Shown: positions 34,446 through 45,228 of the stretch, piece after piece
Layout: each line of letters begins with the position of its first letter
Position numbering within the stretch: the stretch's first letter is position 1
Origin: Carposina sasakii
Lineage: Eukaryota > Arthropoda > Insecta > Lepidoptera > Carposinidae
Assembly: GCA_014607495.2 (NCBI GenBank)
Contig: CP053152.1
Coordinates: 6,696,001-6,760,000 of the forward strand
DNA length: 64,000 nt
Direction of reading: 5' to 3'
Position numbers and translations under genes: made by a program
The notes under the pieces: model-generated
Databases searched by the model: none
Seen by the model: only the letters and a program-made list of their open reading frames with translations
What the model was told of the DNA's origin: nothing

Positions 34446-35966
34446 ATGAATAAAATATACTCGTATTGGGTGCTGCTACTGATATCATGGACTATAATTT
34501 GTGTAGATGGAAAGAAGTCATTAAAATTAGGGTCAAGTCGCAGTTCCAACAGGAAAACCAGTTACAATCCGCAACCAGCTCCAACTTCATTTAGCCTCGC
34601 GCAGCCAGCACAAAAGAGTTCATTATTTGGATGGCAAGAGAAACCAGCGCAAAGGACGCAAACTTCAAGTCAATCTAGAACACAAAGCCAATCGAGAACC
34701 CAAAGCCATTCTTATCCATCTAGCCAAACCGGACTGTCGGGTAATAGTCCACCTAAAAAAACACACACATATCCGCAACAAAGTGCTCAAAAAAATCCTA
34801 GCCACTCTTATCCTTCAAGTAATACCGGTCTTTCCGGAAACACGCCACAGAAACAACCTCCGAGTTATCAAGAAAGCATACAAGGTAATTCAGGATCACA
34901 TAGAGCTCAACAAGGACATGCATACCCTGTATCAAATGGAATGTCTGGAAACCCCAGCTCTGGAGTCGCTTATCCAAAACAACAAACAGCTGGATCCAAT
35001 ATGGCACCTAATCAGAATACAGGATATCAAGGAAGTAATCATCCAGGAAACCAACAGTACGGACCGCCGCCTCCATATAGCTACAGTAATGGACAGAATT
35101 ATGGCGGACAAGGTTACCATGGCTCTGGATATGGAGGAAATGGTTATCACGGTGCAGGATATGGAGCACAAATGCCAGGCTACGGAGGACAAATACCAGG
35201 TCATGGATCGCAAATGCCCGGATATTTCGGGAACTACGGTGGAGGAGTCAGTCGTACTAGCAGTGCATTGAAAGGAGTAGGAATCGCCGGGGCGGGTATT
35301 GGTACGGTTCTAACTGGTTTAGCACTTTGGAATTTAGCCAGGTCAACGGGAAATAGTCATCATACTGTTATCTATGATAATAGAGGGCAACCTGTAGCCG
35401 TAGCTCCGGAAAATGGTACTTCCGCACCTCAAGATTCTTTCCTTGCAGACTTAGTAAATTGCAGCTTAACGATAAGCAACGATAAAACAACTGAAGTACT
35501 TGCTATACCTTGCGCTATTGCATCATCGTTCAGTCCTGAAGCTGATGTAAAGGATGTAAATGGCAATAATAATCCCAACGATAATACAAAATGTACAGTA
35601 ACAGTTATTAATAAATCAGGTAAAGAGTATATGACTACAATCCCTTGTTCAGTTCTCTTAAATACAGCGGCAGCTAATAACGTAACAGAACCCACTCCAG
35701 TAGATAATGCTAGTAATCTACCTAATGAGTCTTTAAGTGGCCCAGATAATTTTAACAACAAAGAAACTATGGATAGTCAACCTACAGCCATGAAACTATC
35801 TAGTGGCGAAGAAGTTAATAGTACCGAATTACCATTAAACTGCACTATTCCAGAGGGCGAGTTACGAGATCCTATCAATCCTTGTTTCCCTTTGCCTAAT
35901 AATCTTACTGTTATTCCTCTACCAGTGACTACGGAAATTTCCGAAAATAAGAAGGAAACAAATTAA
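34446..35966 (+). CDS. secreted Gly/Tyr-rich protein with three Cys-pair repeats
   Basis: A single-exon frame of 506 residues. The signal peptide is residues 1-22 (YWVLLLISWTIICVDG). A basic Ser/Gln-rich region follows with a repeated motif, YPSSQTGLSGN, YPSSNTGLSGN and YPVSNGMSGN. Residues about 200-270 are a low-complexity Gly/Tyr/His/Gln stretch (YGGQGYHGSGYGGNGYHGAG), prion-like in composition. A hydrophobic Ala/Gly helix (about 275-295, GVGIAGAGIGTVLTGLALW) could span a membrane. The C-terminal part is acidic and has three cysteine pairs (CSLT...IPC, CTVT...IPC and CTIP...NPC) and several N-x-S/T sites. I recognise no named family. The topology (signal peptide, low-complexity region, hydrophobic Ala/Gly core, glycosylated Cys-containing end) recalls prion/Shadoo-like proteins, but this is analogy only. 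It could be a cuticle, silk or cell-surface protein. Confidence 0.8.
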   Translation: MNKIYSYWVLLLISWTIICVDGKKSLKLGSSRSSNRKTSYNPQPAPTSFSLAQPAQKSSLFGWQEKPAQRTQTSSQSRTQSQSRTQSHSYPSSQTGLSGNSPPKKTHTYPQQSAQKNPSHSYPSSNTGLSGNTPQKQPPSYQESIQGNSGSHRAQQGHAYPVSNGMSGNPSSGVAYPKQQTAGSNMAPNQNTGYQGSNHPGNQQYGPPPPYSYSNGQNYGGQGYHGSGYGGNGYHGAGYGAQMPGYGGQIPGHGSQMPGYFGNYGGGVSRTSSALKGVGIAGAGIGTVLTGLALWNLARSTGNSHHTVIYDNRGQPVAVAPENGTSAPQDSFLADLVNCSLTISNDKTTEVLAIPCAIASSFSPEADVKDVNGNNNPNDNTKCTVTVINKSGKEYMTTIPCSVLLNTAAANNVTEPTPVDNASNLPNESLSGPDNFNNKETMDSQPTAMKLSSGEEVNSTELPLNCTIPEGELRDPINPCFPLPNNLTVIPLPVTTEISENKKETN

Positions 35967-36168
35967 AACAAACTGATTATGTTTATTATGTACCAGCTGA
36001 GGATACCTATAGGTACTTGCATATTTTATTTTTTGATATCACGTTGTGGAGAGTCAATGTATCCAGCCGTCTACACAGAACTGAACACTATAATACTACC
36101 TAGACCATCTAATAACTGTCGAAGATATATTTAAATATTAGATAGTTACCTACCATCTTACTAGCCTT

Positions 36169-36454
36169 ACTCAGCAAATGATTTACCGATTTACCAAAGT
36201 TTCCACTGACATGCAATGGGATTTTTTTCGTCTTATCAGGATACCTACCTGATTCAGCGTTATCCAAAATTAATTTTTTTGTAGTAAAAGGGGTAACAAA
36301 GTTAATGCGGCCGAAGTCCCCCACGACTTCGACCCGCACTACAAAAAATTTAATTTTGGATAACGCTGAATCAGGTAGGTATCCTGATAAGACGAAAAAA
36401 ATCCCATTGCATGTCAGTGGAAACTTTGGTAAATCGGTAAATCATTTGCTGAGT
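36169..36454. repeat. long inverted repeat, 117-bp arms, 52-bp spacer
   Basis: 36169-36285 and 36338-36454 are near-exact reverse complements (outer sequence ACTCAGCAAATGATTTACCG and its complement). The spacer contains GAAGTCCCCCACGACTTC, itself a small stem. The mirrored short frames on both strands here are a by-product of the symmetry. Confidence 0.92.
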
Positions 36455-36850
36455 CTCATCTCCGGCGCGCGGCGTCTTTATGACATAACCTACGTATCCT
36501 AGCATTATAATAATTTTAATTATCTACCTAATACTTAGTGATTAATTATTGTGTTAATTATGTATTTACAGAGTATAAATATATTGATATTATATTATTT
36601 AATATAGTTAAATTCAGTTCATTATTCTCCTCTATGTCAGAGACTATTTTTAAGTAAGTAGGTAGGTACCTACATAAGTAAGTAACTAATATAAACAACT
36701 GGATTTTAGTAGGTAAGGTGCTGGTATTATTGTAATAATTATTTGTTCACAGGGTTTGTACCTAATACATAGTTACCTACTGTACCTAGGTACAGAATGT
36801 TAGGTAGGTATATTAGTAGTATTAAAATAATTGGAATTTGTTTATTATTT
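36455..36850. other. AT-rich DNA with TAGGTACCTA-type microsatellite words
   Basis: 36658-36695 and 36770-36815 are dense in AGTAGGTAGGTACCTAC-like words, typical lepidopteran low-complexity DNA. No gene. Confidence 0.5.
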
Positions 36851-37270
36851 TACTAGTGGCCCGCCGTCGCGTCGCCCGCCCCCTTAACGCTCCGGTATTG
36901 GTCGTTTTTAGGGTTCCGTACCTCAATAGGTAAAAACGGAACCCTTATAGGATTACTTTGTTGTCCATCCATGTCATTCAGTCCGTCCATCCGTCTGTCT
37001 GCCAAGACCCTTTTTCTTAGGAACGCGTCTATACTTGATACCTATGTTCTTCTTCAGCCTATTGCAGTCCACTGCTGGACGTAGGCCTCCCCCAGGGCAC
37101 GCCACAAGGCTACTGCCACAGTAAGTTTTGCCCATAGTCACCACGCTGGGCAGGCGGGTTGGTGACCGCAGTGTGATTTTCGGACTAGGTATGATGTCAG
37201 TACGGGAGGCGCTGCTGCCCACCTCCCGACGGGCAGACAGGGGTGGTACAAACTCTACTCTGCCGGCACC
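36851..37270. repeat. mosaic of interspersed repeat fragments
   Basis: 36851-37020 begins ACTAGTGGCCCGCCGTCGCG and includes GTTCCGTACCTCAATAGG, a repeat type I associate with Lepidoptera. 37049-37115 contains CCTATTGCAGTCCACTGCTG, a LINE 3'-tail motif in reverse, also seen near 8331 and 60375. 37140-37270 is GC-rich continuation. Confidence 0.55.
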
Positions 37271-37734
37271 ACGCGGCTTACCTATGTATCAAGCTGAAAT
37301 GTATCTCAAATACGCAGGTCTACTGTCCCTAGAAGCTGTGCAAAAATTAAACTTCTAAGCCAACGCAATCAAAAGGCATAGCCGTTTATGTCGCAAATTT
37401 TTGCAAATTTCGACATTTGCAAGGGAATCTAAACCTACAGGGTACTTCCCGTGAACTCAGAATCTTGAAATTTGGTACAAAGTCGTCGTGTCGTCTAGTG
37501 GAAAAACGCCCATTACCCAATAGAGCGCGTTTCACCATATAGTTCCGATGGATGATGGCGCTAGTTATTATGTCTATGACGACATTTTCTATTTCACAGC
37601 ATACAAAAAATATTACTTTCGAAATCGGGCATTGGAACTATTCCTATAAAGGTCAAGCGGTTTTCGAGGTAGGCACTAGGCATACATACCCAACGTTTCG
37701 GGCTTACCAATCGGTGGTTCTATAATTACTAATC
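37271..37734. other. non-coding DNA, nothing recognised
   Basis: No coding support. 37695-37735 contains an inverted copy of a motif at 33226. Confidence 0.4.
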
Positions 37735-37860
37735 ATATAACTTATCTACCAGAAAACATCACTTTACGGACACATGCAAGCCATTTACAAATAATTTTTG
37801 ATTTTCACAAGAAAATTACACCTACACCCTTCCAGCTTTTCCCGCCGAATCCTTCTTTGT
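37735..37860 (+). repeat. family A repeat, tail part
   Basis: It runs from CATATAACTTATCTACCAGA through the CGGACACATGCAAGCC block to CCAGCTTTTCCCGCCGAATC; the head is missing. Confidence 0.8.
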
Positions 37861-38101
37861 TAGGAATTCATTATCACAACAAACTTTGACATTTGTAATA
37901 AGTTCGACAACGAATATAAAATTTATTAAAATTTTATCCAAACAAATTAAATATAGTCCATAGTCAAAGGAGATACCAAATCCCTGGTTTCTCAGTTCGC
38001 TAGTTTATTCCATTGTTTTTTCACTTGTCATCGTGGTTTTTTGTTTGTTTGATTAACAAGAAATGTCATCATGAAAAAACGATTATGTTGTATGATTTGC
38101 A

Positions 38102-38431
38102 TTATTTGTCATTCTGTAATATTATGAGAATTTTATTATACTGAGTACTATCCGGTATCCGTACATTTTTATCCGCGTCATATTTTTTCTTAAATATCCA
38201 TTTACATTTTACAAGAGAACCTCTATCAGGGAGATCTACTAACTGCCAAGCTTCATTATCTTCGAAACACTGAAGTTCTTCCTTGATAGCTTTTTGCCAA
38301 CTTTCTTTTTCAGGTCCGTTTATAGCTTCATCATAGGTCAAACAATCTTCTAAGACATTTTCTTCAGCAGCAGTCACATTTCCATAGCCATATCTATTTG
38401 GGGGCTTTTTCACTCTCTTGCTCACTCTCAC
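38102..38431 (-). pseudogene. Copia pol, linker and start of reverse transcriptase
   Basis: It contains YDEAINGPEKESWQKAIKEE and KCKWIFKKKYDAD, the opening of a Copia reverse transcriptase. The family sequence then ends abruptly at about 38160 and unrelated residues lead to a stop at 38102. A single in-frame TAA (38435-38437) separates it from the integrase frame to its right. Confidence 0.8.
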
Positions 38432-38434
38432 GAT

Positions 38435-39397
38435 TTATTCTGGTATCTCTGGTACATCATGATAGTCATCATCTGAGCTTGTAGTCTGCTGGTCTTTCTC
38501 TGAAACTATTTTCTTAGACTTATTCTGTTCTACGTTTTCTTCCTTATCCTTGTTGTTCACTGTATCTTTATCATATTCTTCTACAACTCTTTTCTTAGAT
38601 TCTTTGTTTTCTATATTTTCTTCCTCGTTCTTACTACTCGTATTTTCTGTACCCATACAATCTTCTTCAACATACACCTGAATCACTTTTTTACTAGTAT
38701 CTTCATTTAGTACTTCATCAGTATTTTCCATTATTGTAACATTTCTACTAGTTGTAATTGTATTATTTCTCGTGTTAAATAATCTGTATCCCTTGATGTT
38801 ATCTGAATAACCGATCAGGATATGCTCTGTAGACTTTTTGTCCCATTTCAATCGACGTTCCTTTGGCACATGAACCATTGCCTTGCTCCCGAAAATTCTT
38901 ATATGATCCAGGTTTGGTTTTTGGTTCGTCCACATTTCGTATGGTGTCTTATTATTTAGCCCTGTAGCAACGGATCTATTCCTCAAATATACGGCAGTAT
39001 GTACAGCTTCTGCCCAAAAACGTTTCGGTAAACCTGCATCAAATAACAAGCATCTTGCCTTCTCTACCACGGTGCGATTTAACCTTTCGCAAAGGCCGTT
39101 CTGCTCAGGAGTATACGGGTTTGTTCTTTGATGCAATATCCCATTATTCTTCAAATAATCATAAAACCTTTTATTACAGAACTCTTTTCCGTTATCTGTC
39201 CGTAAAACTTTAATCTTTTTACCTTTCTGCGTCTCTGCCATATTAAGGAATTCTTTAAAATAATCCAATGCTTCATCTTTAGTTTTTAGAAAATATATAA
39301 ATAACATCCGGCTAAAATCATCTACAAAAGTCAAGAAATATCTTGATCCACCAATCGACTGAATCTCCATGGGTCCACAGATGTCAGCATGAATCAC
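38435..39397 (-). pseudogene. Copia integrase, core and C-terminal region
   Basis: 320 codons from the edge of the Gypsy insertion to a TAA at 38435. The D,D-E core is present: HADICGPM near 39390, LRTDNGKEFCNKRF near 39200 and YTPEQNGLCERLNR near 39110. The GKGKR-like C-terminal region (ILIGYSDNIKGYRLFN) and a long acidic/lysine-rich linker follow. The first Met is not the natural start; the protein originally continued from 49663-49492. Confidence 0.88.
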
Positions 39398-39457
39398 ATT
39401 TTAGGCTATGCCTAGTTGATAATAAATAATACTCAGATGAAGGTTGAATCGGGAATG

Positions 39458-39526
<69 letters not shown>

Positions 39527-39826
39527 AATGACAAATGATGGTAGCCTGAAGGGCTTTGCCATCTTTACCGAGCTAGGTGGCGTGCGCTTAAGGCGCACAA
39601 CCGAAAGTTTTTATGACTACGCGACCTGTGCATCCCAGTTGCGCTGGGATATTGTCGCATTGGGGAGTTAAACAAATAGTTAAATGACTTTTTATAGGAT
39701 GACTGGTAGGGATCATGTCCCAGCAGTGTCCTACTATGACTCTACCTACTAAGGGTTCCAAGTAAGAACCCGCCGCTAAAGAACCCTCGAAAGAACTACG
39801 GCGGGGATTGTGTTGGCCATGGAAGG

Positions 39827-42763
39827 TCAGGTCAGGGCTGCCTGCTCGGCCAGTCTCCTGCCTGGTGTGTGAGCTTCTATGAGAGGGGTGCGGCGACCCC
39901 TCCGACGGGGGCGCCGCTTATTATTTGTATTAGTATTAGATCGATTTGATAAGGTGGCCAAATACGCCGTGATGGCGTCGTCCTCCTCCGTGAGTACGTC
40001 CCGGGGACGCCTACGACGACGCCCCCCGCAAAGAGGATGACGGGGCTTGTAGTTAACGGCTTTCCCAACCAGCGGGTTGGAGTGATGGGAGAGACGATCA
40101 AAGAAGCGACGTGAAGCGTCCTTCATAAACTTACGAATGGTGGGCAACTCTAAATCGCGATGGAGATCGAGATTTCGGACGAACCACGGACTACCCGTGG
40201 CCCGTCTGAGAAACTTGTTCTGGATCACCTGCATTCCACGGAGAGTGGTTTTAGGACAGTGGGCGAAGACGACGCTCGAGTACATGAGTACCGGGCGTAT
40301 GATCGTCTTGTAGAGCGTGACCTTGTGCCGAAGCCCAAGTTTGCTCTTGGAACATGTGAGGGGATAGAGACGGCTAGCAAAAAAGCGCGCCCTATCTCAG
40401 ACTATCTTGATGTGCGCCTTGAACGTAAGCTTACGGTCAAGGGTGACACCGAGGTATTTGTAAGTCGCTACCCATGGGATAGAGCGACCAAATAGCTGAA
40501 TGGAGGACACCGACTGGCGTCGGCCTGGGGTGTAGGGATCGGGAGAAGTCCCGCCAAAGAGCATTGCTGCACTTTTGTCGGGATTGACTTCTATACGCCA
40601 GCGTTGAAACCATGAGCCGAGGGTGGTAGCGGCTTGTTGCAGGGTTTTGCAGATAACCCCATGATTCCAATGTGACGTATAGAGAGCGGTATCGTCCGCA
40701 AAAAGGGCTAGCTCCACGTTTGGAGTGCGGGGAATATCGCTTGTGTAAAGCGAGTAGAGGATAGGAGAGAGGACTGAGCCCTGGGGGACACCGGCCCTGA
40801 TGGGGCGGGGGGAGGAGAGTGTTCCTTCGACGCGATACTGAAACGTTCGATTAGTAAGGAAGTCTCGTAAGATGAGCACGAGACTGTTAGGCACACCTAG
40901 GTGAATAAGCTTGTAAATCAAGCCCTTGTGCCATACCTTATCGAACGCCTTAGCCACGTCGAAGAAGAGCACTCCTGTGGGGACTCGCTTCTTGAACACG
41001 CAAAAGCGGTCCAAGATGTGCTCCGTGAGGCGGTGCACCTGCATAGTACACGAGTGTTTGCGCCTAAAGCCAAACTGCTCGTCGGGGAGAAGGTTGTGGG
41101 AGTAGACAACGTCCATGAGTCGTTTGACAACGATCCTCTCATAGAGCTTGGCCATAGTCTTGAGGAGACTTATGGGCCTATAGGAGGAGGGAATATTCGC
41201 GGGTTTGCCTGGCTTCCGGATGCCAATAACGATCGCATTTTTCCAGGCGGCTGGAAAAATGAAATTACTAAGTGCAGCATTGAAGATGCTCACCAGTAGG
41301 AGAATGAGAGAGGGAGGGAGGGCTTTAAGAGCCTTATTTGGAACGCTGTCGGCACCCGGAGCCTTCCTGGCTTTCAGATCACGAATGATCTCCACGACCT
41401 CTTTAGGAGTGGTCGGGGCGAGGACCTCAGAAGGAGGTGGGGATGAAGAGAGGGCGTCCGCCACCCTCTCCACAGTCTGCAGGTGGTCGGGATCTACCGG
41501 AAGGGTACTAAGTGAGCATTGAGACTCGAGGCTGTCCGCCAGACAGTTGGCCTTGTCTGAATCATCGAATGCTAGAACTCCGCCAGGGGAGACAAGAGGA
41601 GGAACATCGCTCAGGGTCTCACTCCTGAGAGCCCTCGCCAGCTGCCAGTAAGCCTGGTGGCTGGGAGAGATCTCGCTCATGAGATTGTCCCAATTGGTGT
41701 CCCTCAGCTCCTGTAATCGGTCTTTGACCTGCCTCTGAAGGAGGTTCCTACGAGCTTTGCGCTCCTTTGTAGGGTACATGTCGCAGCCGCGAATCGCCGC
41801 GTTCTTTTCCCTTATCAGCTCCTTTAGATCGCTAGGCAGTTGCCATCGACGATCGCTCGCCGCTGGCACCCGCTTTGAGCTTTCACTCATAGCGATAGAA
41901 AGGCGGTTGGTAAGGGCGTCGATTGCGACGTTCACTTCTTCGACAGAGGTAATATTATCAGGGACTGACTCTAAATGCCGAGCTGGGTCTAGTTTGAGGC
42001 ATGCCTCAAACTTTTCCCAATCCACTACGGATTTGTCGGGCAACTCATCGAGATTGTCCGCGCCTATTTTTAGGACTACGGGCCGGTGATCCGAGTGAAG
42101 CTCGTGCATCACCTCGATGGATTTAAAACGTAAAGATACGTTTTTAAAAATGGCAATGTCTAAGACAGTGGGCGTGTGGTTTCGGTCAAGTATGTCGTCA
42201 ACGGTCGGATAGCGCGTAGGCTCTAGGGGGGCGATCACGTCAAAAGCGTGTTTGGTTTGCAACTCGTTAAGCGTGTTGCCACTAACGTTATTCCTAACGG
42301 AGTTCCAGTACTTGTGCTTAGCGTTTAGGTCACCGGCCAAAATGACCGAGTCACCTAAGCTAAGCAGGGCGAGAATGTCAGCCTCGAGAAGGGCCTTTGA
42401 AGGACTGAGATAGACTGAAGCTACTATGAGCGGCTGATGGCCGGTCATACTTAATCTGCAAATTGAGGCCTCAATGTTAATGAGGGGAGGAGGGTCGATA
42501 GGCATGCAGTGAAAGGACCGCTTGTAATAGATTAGAGTGCCACCTAGCGGGGCACCTAGTCTGTCGTTGCGAACGATGGAGTAGTTCGCTAGGCGCGGGT
42601 CTCTGTTCGCTGGCTTCAGGAAGGTTTCCTGAAGCAGCATGATATCGATGTGATGGGACTGGATGAAGTTGAAGACTTCACCCTTTTGATTGAGCAAACC
42701 ATTCGTATTAAAATACGAAATGGTTAACGCTCCTGGTTTAACCCTACTGGTTGTAAAAGCCAT
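39827..42763 (-). pseudogene. LINE ORF2, endonuclease and reverse transcriptase, one nonsense codon
   Basis: The frame starts with ATG 42763, one base after the ORF1 stop. The APE-type endonuclease has IMLLQETFLKP, VILAGDLNAKH and LHSDHRPVVLKI. The reverse transcriptase has VPNKALKALPPS, FFDVAKAFDKVWH, GVPQGSVLSPILY and the catalytic LALFADDTALYTS. At 40397-40399 a TGA interrupts (probably from CGA by C-to-T change). The same frame then continues with FFASRLYPLTC and KTIIRPVLMYSSVVFAH to the natural stop at 39827; the whole would be 978 residues. The enzyme nicks target DNA and primes reverse transcription there. Apart from the one stop the frame appears intact. Confidence 0.9.
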
Positions 42764-42764
42764 T

Positions 42765-44462
42765 TTAAGAGAGGGACAATTTAAGGGAGGAGATGACGTC
42801 CCTGTATTTCAGAAGCGTCTGAAAATACACAGACGCCCGACCAGTAAGCCTGGCCGCCTCCAAAGCCTCTGCTACCTCGAGTAGCAGGGGAAGATTGTCG
42901 AAGGTAGAGTCCAACAAAGAGTTTGGCTCAGCGTTAGGCGCGGAGGGAGGGAGGGGGGTAGCGCCTGAGGGGCGCACCCGCGGGTCTCTGAGGGAGACCG
43001 TAGGAGTTGCGGCTGAAGGCCGACTTGGAGGAGTGGGTGGTGCGGGAGGACTTTGGGTCAAGCATAAGGGCTTGGCCCACGCGTTGGGGACCGCAGAAGG
43101 GGTCTCCAAGATGACCGGCGCAGCTCGACCGGGGTTAGCGGCCTTATGCGAGCCGCTAGACACCGTGTGAGGCACAGTGTCGGGGAAGCGCGCTCTGTAG
43201 CGCTTCGTTGCCCTTTTGGCCTTAGGGGCCTTAGGGCACCCGCGGTAGTTAGCGGGGTGGCCGTTCTGCTTGCAGTTGCAGCAGCCTACGGGGACAACTA
43301 ATTTGTCCCGGGGACAATCCTTGCTGGGGTGGGAACCCTCAGCACACCCTACGCATTGCGGCGCGGCGTGGCAGAAGCGGCTACTGTGGCCGAACTTCTG
43401 ACAGTTGTGGCACTGTGCCGGCAGCCCTTTTTTGTGTGGGACCTCCACACGGATGCCTGACAAGCCGCATACCGACGAAATGTCGAAGATGCGCTTGCCA
43501 GCATCGGACCTTTCGAGTGACACAAGTACCATATCGTACTTGTGTTTCGTGCGAGCGTTCTGCATTCGGTGGACCGAATGCACTGGGAGCGAGGAGGAGG
43601 ATTTAAGATCCTCCAATACCTCTTCGTCCGTAATTTGGACGGGGACTCCGCGTAGGACTGCCCGGAGTTGGCGTTCCTCCGGGAGAGCGAATGTATGATA
43701 TTCGATCCTTTCGGATGTAAGAAAGCGCGTTAATGCGCGATGGTCTCCTATTGAGACGGGACAGATGCGGATGGCTAACTCTGTGTTCGTAGCCCGACTA
43801 TAACGAATCTTCAATTCGTTTAGTCGTCCGCTTAGGGCGGTCCACTTCGATTTATCCCTAAGGAAAATCGGAGGTGGAGTGGCGGCTTTAGGAGCCGCGG
43901 GAGGTGGGGACGAATCGCGAGACCGATCGGACGCGGGCCTCAGCGTCTTTGCGGGGGGCGATGACGCCCCGCTGCGGTTGGGAGAAGTGGAAGATCGGCC
44001 GCGCTTTCGCTCTACGGCAGTCCATCCCTCCTCCATCGGGGAGGGGGGTCGGGAAGAGGAGGACTCGGAAGTGGTCACTGAAGACCCTTCCGTGTCAGAG
44101 GACTCGCTGACCTCCATAGAGGCAGGCGAGGCCTGGGAGCAGGGCATTGGGGAAGAAGGCGGCGATAGGCTCACCGCCGTCCGCAATGCGCGGGCGCTCT
44201 GCAGTTGGAGCGGAGACTCCAATGCAGAAGGTAGAGGGGAAGAGGGGCGCCCTGAGGGGGCACTCGACAGGCCAGAGGGGCCGGGGAGGGTAGCGGGTTG
44301 CCCTGAAGGGGCATCCCGAGATTCCATATAGGATTCCAAAGCAGATGGGAAGCGTGCGATCATAAATCGCACAAAACTTAATAACTCGTCGTCCGGGAGA
44401 CCCACGGAGGAGGCGGAGGGGGGGCAAGGTGACGCCATTGGGCTGAAGGCCCTTTGGCACAC
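42765..44462 (-). CDS. LINE ORF1, RNA-binding gag-like protein
   Basis: 565 residues. The N-terminal half is Ser/Pro-rich and probably disordered. The middle (RAVLRGVPVQITDEEVLEDL) matches the PRE/C2HC-associated region of Jockey-clade ORF1 proteins. Three CCHC-type knuckles follow: CHNCQKFGHSSRFCH, CVGCAEGSHPSKDC and CNCKQNGHPANYRGC. The stop TAA is followed, after one A, by the ORF2 ATG (TAAAATG), suggesting that ORF2 is translated by termination and re-initiation. The start at 44462 is the first Met of the open frame. Confidence 0.9.
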   Translation of the reverse strand: MCQRAFSPMASPCPPSASSVGLPDDELLSFVRFMIARFPSALESYMESRDAPSGQPATLPGPSGLSSAPSGRPSSPLPSALESPLQLQSARALRTAVSLSPPSSPMPCSQASPASMEVSESSDTEGSSVTTSESSSSRPPSPMEEGWTAVERKRGRSSTSPNRSGASSPPAKTLRPASDRSRDSSPPPAAPKAATPPPIFLRDKSKWTALSGRLNELKIRYSRATNTELAIRICPVSIGDHRALTRFLTSERIEYHTFALPEERQLRAVLRGVPVQITDEEVLEDLKSSSSLPVHSVHRMQNARTKHKYDMVLVSLERSDAGKRIFDISSVCGLSGIRVEVPHKKGLPAQCHNCQKFGHSSRFCHAAPQCVGCAEGSHPSKDCPRDKLVVPVGCCNCKQNGHPANYRGCPKAPKAKRATKRYRARFPDTVPHTVSSGSHKAANPGRAAPVILETPSAVPNAWAKPLCLTQSPPAPPTPPSRPSAATPTVSLRDPRVRPSGATPLPPSAPNAEPNSLLDSTFDNLPLLLEVAEALEAARLTGRASVYFQTLLKYRDVISSLKLSLS

Positions 44463-45031
44463 CGCCTAATGTTTGGAAAAAGTCTCCCTGCCTAGGATTG
44501 ACAGGGAGTTGTACCTACTAGTGTACCGTGTCCCGCTGTGAGAGGCGGGACCGGGTGTCCTATAGTGTGTGAAGTGTTACACAACACAGTCCCCTGAGAA
44601 ACTTGCGCTCAGGGGTTGAGTGCTGCCCGCAATGGGCGCTGAAAAAGAAAAAACCCTACCCTAACACAGAAGGGACTAGACGAGGGTAGCCCCCAAGGCC
44701 TAGATCCCAACCGCGTCCGGATACTGCCTAACTCAGAAGGAGTTAGGCGGGCCACCGGGTCCCAGCCCCAGCCGGCTTCGTTGGCACCGTTAGGTATCAA
44801 CCGACTGACCACTAACCGTGGATTTATAACGCGAGTGTATGTTGTTGATGTGTACGCAAACGCTTACACAAAACAGCGAACGGAATCCCGTAAACGGAAT
44901 TCGAGAGGCGCGGGGCGCGGGGGGGAGTGCGAGGCGCAACACGGCACGATCGAACGTCGACTCTCAGAGCGAGCTCAGACACGACCGATCGAGACGGCGG
45001 CGCGACGCGAATCTCTAACTGAATGAGATTT

Positions 45032-45218
45032 ATTTGTAAATGACACATATTTATACATAAGCTTAATTCTACACTAACATACAGAGAGTGCGCAGCTAGT
45101 TGAGAGCGAGCGAGAGAGACAGTATTTCTGTCTCACGACTATAAAATAAAATATCGCGCAACGCGGTCGTTCGGCTCAGTCTGTGTCGAGACATGCAGCT
45201 CTGCAGATCGACGCTACA
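45032..45218 (-). repeat. 3' LTR of the Gypsy element, larger part
   Basis: Matches 49301-49487. The missing 64 bases of this LTR lie at 39400-39463 on the other side of the LINE. Confidence 0.93.
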
Positions 45219-45228
45219 GGGCTCCCCT

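Larger units (their letters stand above)
39463..45020 (-). mobile_element. Jockey-type LINE, nearly full length
   Basis: It reads leftward from 45020. It has a GC-rich 5' UTR of about 560 bp, ORF1 (44462-42765), ORF2 (42763-39827 with one nonsense codon), a 3' UTR of about 300 bp and a poly(A) tail seen as about 62 T on the + strand (39464-39525). The target duplication is GAATGAGATTT (39453-39463 and 45021-45031), inside the 3' LTR of the Gypsy element. The long intact tail and full length suggest a recent insertion. Confidence 0.93.

Noticed and set aside
34627..35271. 214-residue open frame on the + strand overlapping the secreted protein
   Set aside because: It is a shadow in another frame of the repetitive Gly/Gln-rich coding region, with no domain of its own.
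36109..36502. Two similar open frames on opposite strands
   Set aside because: They share sequence only because they lie on the two arms of an inverted repeat.
39401..39598. Lysine-run open frame on the - strand
   Set aside because: It is translation of the LINE poly(A) tail.
40901..44331. Several + strand frames of 90-150 residues
   Set aside because: They are antisense shadows of LINE ORF1 and ORF2 in GC-rich DNA.
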